Positions 60,570 through 64,000 of a stretch of DNA of 64,000 bases are shown one piece after another; within the stretch, counting starts at the first letter, position 1, and each line of letters opens with the position of its first letter. A program made the translations under genes and the position numbers. Location: positions 11,882-75,881 of the forward strand of contig JAZQYH010000120.1 of the NCBI GenBank assembly GCA_045633415.1, given 5' to 3'. Source of the stretch: RGIG3102 sp045633415 (GTDB taxonomy: Bacteria > Bacillota > Clostridia > Oscillospirales > Ruminococcaceae). The notes beneath the pieces are model-generated. The model was not told where the DNA came from. It saw nothing but the letters and a program-made list of their open reading frames with translations, and made no database searches.

Positions 60570-61466
60570 TTATTTCAGTTCAAGTTCTGTTGCCATAACA
60601 ACATCTTTTGTTGGGATAGAGTCTGCAGCACCTGGCTGTGAAACAGCGATAGCTGATGCTTTAGCTGCCTGAGACATGATTTCCAGTGGTTCAAGACCTT
60701 CCAGCAGACCGTTGAGGAAATAGCCTGTGAATGTATCGCCTGCGGCTGTTGTATCAACAGCTTTTACTTTGTAAATGCCGTGACGCCAGATTTTTTCACC
60801 GTCAAAGAACATAGAGCCGTCGCCACCCATAGTGATAACAATTTTAGACTGTGGGTATTTACCACTGAGAATTTCGAAAGCTTCGCTTACATCTGTTGTG
60901 CCGCTGATTTTTGCAGCTTCCACTTCGTTCATAATAAAGTATGTTACTTTTGACAGGTCGCTGTTAAGCAGTGCATCGTCGATTGGTGATGGGTTCAGTG
61001 CAACCAGCATGCCTTTTGCATGTGCCTGTTCAATGATGTATTCCATGGAGTTGATTTCGTTCTGCATCAGGATGATATCGCCTGCAGAGAAATCTGCCAG
61101 AACTTCGTCAATTTCTTCTTTTGTGATAGCTCTGTTTGTACCGCCATAAGTGATGATACAGTTCTGACCGTTTGTATCTACCTGAATGATAGCGTGACCA
61201 GACATCATATCTTCATCAATGAAAACGTGTTTTGTGGAAACATCTGCATCTTTCAGTTCAGCCAGAAGGAATGCACCGTCTTTACCGATTTTACCAGCCA
61301 TGTAAACATCACTGCCAGCTTTTTTACAAGCTATAGCCTGATTAAGACCTTTACCACCTGAAAATGTACCTACATCCAGAGATGAAAGTGTTTCACCTGG
61401 CTGTACAAAATGGTCTACAATATATCTGCGGTCAATATTAAGGGAACCAAATACCAAAATTTTCAT
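60570..61466 (-). CDS. rbsK: Ribokinase, PfkB family
   Basis: 298 residues. GSLNIDRRYIVDHFVQPGET opens the fold, and GTFSGGKGLNQAIACKKAG is signature 1 (the substrate lid). DTTAAGDTFTGYFLNG near residue 245 is signature 2 with the catalytic aspartate in AAGD. It phosphorylates D-ribose to ribose-5-phosphate; other PfkB sugars are possible, since no ribose transporter or rbsD is next to it. The AGGAG site is good. It is a single gene with its own terminator. Confidence 0.88.
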   Translation of the reverse strand: MKILVFGSLNIDRRYIVDHFVQPGETLSSLDVGTFSGGKGLNQAIACKKAGSDVYMAGKIGKDGAFLLAELKDADVSTKHVFIDEDMMSGHAIIQVDTNGQNCIITYGGTNRAITKEEIDEVLADFSAGDIILMQNEINSMEYIIEQAHAKGMLVALNPSPIDDALLNSDLSKVTYFIMNEVEAAKISGTTDVSEAFEILSGKYPQSKIVITMGGDGSMFFDGEKIWRHGIYKVKAVDTTAAGDTFTGYFLNGLLEGLEPLEIMSQAAKASAIAVSQPGAADSIPTKDVVMATELELK

Positions 61467-61558
61467 ATTAATCTCCTGACCAGAGGCACTGCCTCTGAAT
61501 ATTATTATAATTTTATTTTATAGGTATATTATTTGGCTGTCAACCAATAAATGCATTA

Positions 61559-63523
61559 TCAGTTCTGATACTGCTTTATAAAGCCTTTGTTATATGCCTG
61601 TATAAGCTGTTTCAAATCGGCAATAAGTTCTTTTATTTCCTTGCCCTCATCAGTTGCTTCCACCAGCATTCTGTTTGTCATTGTTTCAAAAACATTTACC
61701 TTGCTCTGAATATCAGTATTTTTGAAAACAACGTCCTGCAGGCTTGTAAACGGCTGGTGTGCACGCAGTGAAACACCACGGGATGAGTAAACCATAGTGT
61801 AGCCTGCAATACCTGTCTTGCTGTGGTAGGCACGGGAGAAACCACCGTCTATAACGATAATTTTACCGCCTGCTTTGATTGGGTCTTCACCGCTGATAAC
61901 CTTTACAGGTACATGTCCATTGATAATTCTGCATTTTGAACCAGACAGACCAAACTCTGCCAGAATGGCATCTGCCACCACACTGTCTTCCTGATAGAGA
62001 TAGTATGGGTCTTTGCCTTCCACCTTCAGTTCTTTTTCTTCAAGCAGTACATTTTCAAAAGTTGTCATCTTGTTACGGCCAAACATAGGGCTGTTTTTGC
62101 CGCACCACAGGTACCACAGAATATCCTGACCCATACGTTTCAGCAGGCTGCCCTCATCGCCAAAATAGGCAATACGGCACATATAGTCCACATAGTCCAT
62201 AAGTTCCTTGCCTTTATAGCCACGTCCGCCGAATCTTACTGTACGGAATGTGCCGTCATCATTAAGAGGAATAACACCGTGATACATAAGGATGCCGTTT
62301 TCCACCTTGTATGCAGAGCCGTGGGAATAAAGGAAACGTGTGTGTTCCTGCAGGCGTTCACTCTGTAAAAAGCCCTGACAAAGCTTTGCGATAACCTCTA
62401 TTTCACCCTGTGAAAGTTTTGCAGGGTTATCCGGGTCAACTGTCGGGAAATCCTTGTCTTTCAGCACATAGTCTTTGCCGTCTATATTGATTGTACCCTT
62501 TTTGAAATCGATTTTGTTCATCATCCGTCGGTCATTCATTTCAAAATTAGGGTTTCTGGCAATTACCTGACATTCCAGCTTGTACATGATAACAGATATG
62601 GCTTTGTGAATTTTTGCAACTGTTATCTCATCATCAGTGTTGTAGCCGATGGCTTTTCTTGGCTTGAACACAGAGCAGTCCCCATATGTTGTCTGGGCAA
62701 AACGTGCCAGCGGGCGCAGGTTTATGCCATAGCCGTCCTCCAGAGACTCCAGATTATTATATGCCGCACAGATACGCACAACACTGGCTACCCCCAGTGG
62801 AGAGCCTGTTGCACCGCACATCCACAGCACATCGTGGTTGCCCCACTGAATATCCACTGCATGATGGTTTATCAGCCTGTCAATTACAAGGTCAGGGCGG
62901 CTGCCTCTGTCAAACAGGTCACCTACAATATGCAGTTTATGTACTGCCAGTCGTTTGATAACCACACTGATAGCTTCGATAAAAGAATCTGCCATGCCGT
63001 TTTCAATAATGGCAGAGATAAACTGATTATAGTAAGCCTCTTTGTTATGGTCTTCAAAATGTGCATGGAGAAGTTCGTCGATAATAAAGGCAAAGCCTTC
63101 AGGTATAGCCTGACGTACTGACCGTCGTGTATTTTTACTTGCTACGTGGCGGCACACATCAATAAGTCGGTAAAGTGTAACCTTGTACCAGCCGTCCATA
63201 TTGCGCTCGCTTTGTTTGATTTCAGCCAGCTTTTCAGAAGGATAGTAAATAAGGCTGGCATAGATGGCACGCTGTTCTTCTGTAGTGATACCAGCCAGTG
63301 CAACGTCAATTTTTTCTCTGATTACACCAGAAGCATTGTTCATCATATGGCTGAAAGCCGCATCTTCCCCGTGTATGTCAGACATGTACATTTCTGTACC
63401 TTTTGGCAGTTTCAGCTGTGCTTCAAGACTGATAATTTCAGCAGAGGCACGCTGTACTGAAGGATATTCCTTTGCGAGAAGTGTTAAATATTTCAGGTTT
63501 TCTTCCAATAAAATCTGTTCCAT
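61559..63523 (-). CDS. fbp: Class III fructose-1,6-bisphosphatase
   Basis: 654 residues, matching the large Firmicutes FBPase (about 640-670). The metallophosphatase motifs are SDIHGEDAAF, VGDLFDRGSRPD, WGNHDVLWMCG and the late VKVISGEDPIKAGGKIIVIDGGFSRAYH region (cited as KIIVIDGGFSRAYH). It removes the 1-phosphate of fructose-1,6-bisphosphate in gluconeogenesis, opposite to phosphofructokinase. It is usually Mn2+-dependent and allosterically controlled. It is a single gene with a GGTGG site, and pairs functionally with fba at 53.5-54.3 kb. Confidence 0.96.
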   Translation of the reverse strand: MEQILLEENLKYLTLLAKEYPSVQRASAEIISLEAQLKLPKGTEMYMSDIHGEDAAFSHMMNNASGVIREKIDVALAGITTEEQRAIYASLIYYPSEKLAEIKQSERNMDGWYKVTLYRLIDVCRHVASKNTRRSVRQAIPEGFAFIIDELLHAHFEDHNKEAYYNQFISAIIENGMADSFIEAISVVIKRLAVHKLHIVGDLFDRGSRPDLVIDRLINHHAVDIQWGNHDVLWMCGATGSPLGVASVVRICAAYNNLESLEDGYGINLRPLARFAQTTYGDCSVFKPRKAIGYNTDDEITVAKIHKAISVIMYKLECQVIARNPNFEMNDRRMMNKIDFKKGTINIDGKDYVLKDKDFPTVDPDNPAKLSQGEIEVIAKLCQGFLQSERLQEHTRFLYSHGSAYKVENGILMYHGVIPLNDDGTFRTVRFGGRGYKGKELMDYVDYMCRIAYFGDEGSLLKRMGQDILWYLWCGKNSPMFGRNKMTTFENVLLEEKELKVEGKDPYYLYQEDSVVADAILAEFGLSGSKCRIINGHVPVKVISGEDPIKAGGKIIVIDGGFSRAYHSKTGIAGYTMVYSSRGVSLRAHQPFTSLQDVVFKNTDIQSKVNVFETMTNRMLVEATDEGKEIKELIADLKQLIQAYNKGFIKQYQN

Positions 63524-63644
63524 TTAATTCACCACCGTATTGTTTTCATAATAATTAATTTTACCATAAAAAAAGACTTTCTACAACTATTATCCATATA
63601 AATAAAATAAAATTACAAAACATATGCTGTTCACGGCACAAAAA

Positions 63645-63675
63645 AACAGCACAGCAGAACTTCTGCTGTGCTGAA
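63645..63675 (-). terminator. terminator of the MATE gene
   Basis: Perfect inverted repeat CAGCACAGCAGAA / TTCTGCTGTGCTG. On the minus strand it is followed by a run of seven T. Confidence 0.92.
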
Positions 63676-63685
63676 TATTTTTCTG

Positions 63686-64000
63686 TTAGAATTTAAGGTA
63701 TTTCCAGTCGTCACGTTTGTAGCGAATCCAGTACAGTACCATACGTACGATATTGTCTGTATCCATAGCGATAACAACCCAGTGAATGCCCCAGCCCAGT
63801 ACACGAACAAGAATTGTTGCACCAAGAACACGAACACCCCACATGGAGATAAGTGTGATAACAAACAGACTCTTTGTTTCGCCAGCACCACGCAGAGCGC
63901 CAGAGTGAATCTGGGAGATGATGTATGGCACCTGAATAAGAGCCAGCAGTTTAACAAGTTCGCCACCTGTTTTGATAACCTGTGCATCTGGTGTAAACAG
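63686..64000 (-). CDS. MATE-family efflux transporter, C-terminal part
   Basis: The frame is open to the window edge, giving the last 104 residues. LFTPDAQVIKTGGELVKLLALIQVPYIIS, then SGALRGAGETKSLFVITLISMWG (cited as FTPDAQVIKTGGELV and GALRGAGETKSLFVI), is the classic C-lobe of MATE exporters, where GALRGAGxTK is the conserved loop between helices 10 and 11. MATE proteins expel drugs or metabolites using Na+ or H+ gradients. If the host uses Na+ bioenergetics, Na+ coupling is plausible. The N-terminus lies outside the window. Confidence 0.85.
   Translation of the reverse strand: MFTPDAQVIKTGGELVKLLALIQVPYIISQIHSGALRGAGETKSLFVITLISMWGVRVLGATILVRVLGWGIHWVVIAMDTDNIVRMVLYWIRYKRDDWKYLKF

Noticed and set aside
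1..64000. CRISPR arrays, rRNA or tRNA genes, transposases, prophage genes
   Set aside because: None was seen. No regular repeat-spacer pattern, cloverleaf, transposase motif or phage structural gene could be supported.

Overview
The window is a stretch of bacterial chromosome from an anaerobic, endospore-forming member of the Clostridia (Firmicutes). Supporting signs are a yabP-yabQ-divIC sporulation/division cluster with a SpoVB-like flippase, Rex, a T-box leader on thrS, class III fructose-1,6-bisphosphatase, RNase Y, TepA next to FtsK, strong GGAGG ribosome sites and AT-rich intergenic DNA. Base composition is moderately AT-rich with a preference for CTG, GGC and GAA codons (judged by eye). 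The species cannot be named from the sequence. No rRNA, tRNA, CRISPR array, prophage or insertion sequence was seen.

Layout. 1-8 kb: end of mnmA, a serine hydrolase, an ornithine-cyclodeaminase-like plus class V PLP enzyme pair, ogt, an autoregulated PadR/DUF2812 operon, D-cysteine desulfhydrase, lipid kinase and OsmC. 8-17 kb: two overlapping small genes, a secreted MBL-fold protein, YgiQ, and a tepA-uppP-ftsK run divergent from rex-tdk. 17-26 kb: rny, T-box-thrS, a foreign-looking GNAT gene and a potABCD operon behind a structured leader. 26-34 kb: a phosphoribosyltransferase, small unknown genes, a condensation-type acyltransferase, and a methionine operon (BHMT-MTHFR fusion, separate MetH activation domain, MetH core). 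34-38.5 kb: spoVB-like, mazG, hup, rqcP, yabP, yabQ, divIC. 38.7-42.6 kb: dipeptidase, a decayed locus holding the tail of an XRE regulator, a flavodoxin-like reductase and surface proteins. 42.7-49.9 kb: a complete ten-gene F1Fo ATP synthase operon. 50-55 kb: DUF1653, a lipoprotein, a GH2 glycosidase, fba and ogg. 55.3-64 kb: a cluster of DnaA-box-like nonamers, a tail-anchored small protein, rlmB, a 937-residue P-type-ATPase-like protein lacking the catalytic motifs, ribokinase, fbp and the end of a MATE exporter.

How the genes fit together: fba and fbp supply the hexose-bisphosphate steps of glycolysis/gluconeogenesis. The methionine operon covers methylene-THF reduction, methyl transfer and cobalamin reactivation. 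Rex probably senses NADH beside its own divergent promoter. The ATP synthase c subunit carries a two-carboxylate Na+-type ion site, so energy metabolism may be sodium-based. The best candidates for new biology are the degenerate P-type-ATPase-like protein, the DnaA-box-like cluster beside it, the SD-sequestering leader of potABCD, and the OCD/PLP enzyme pair.
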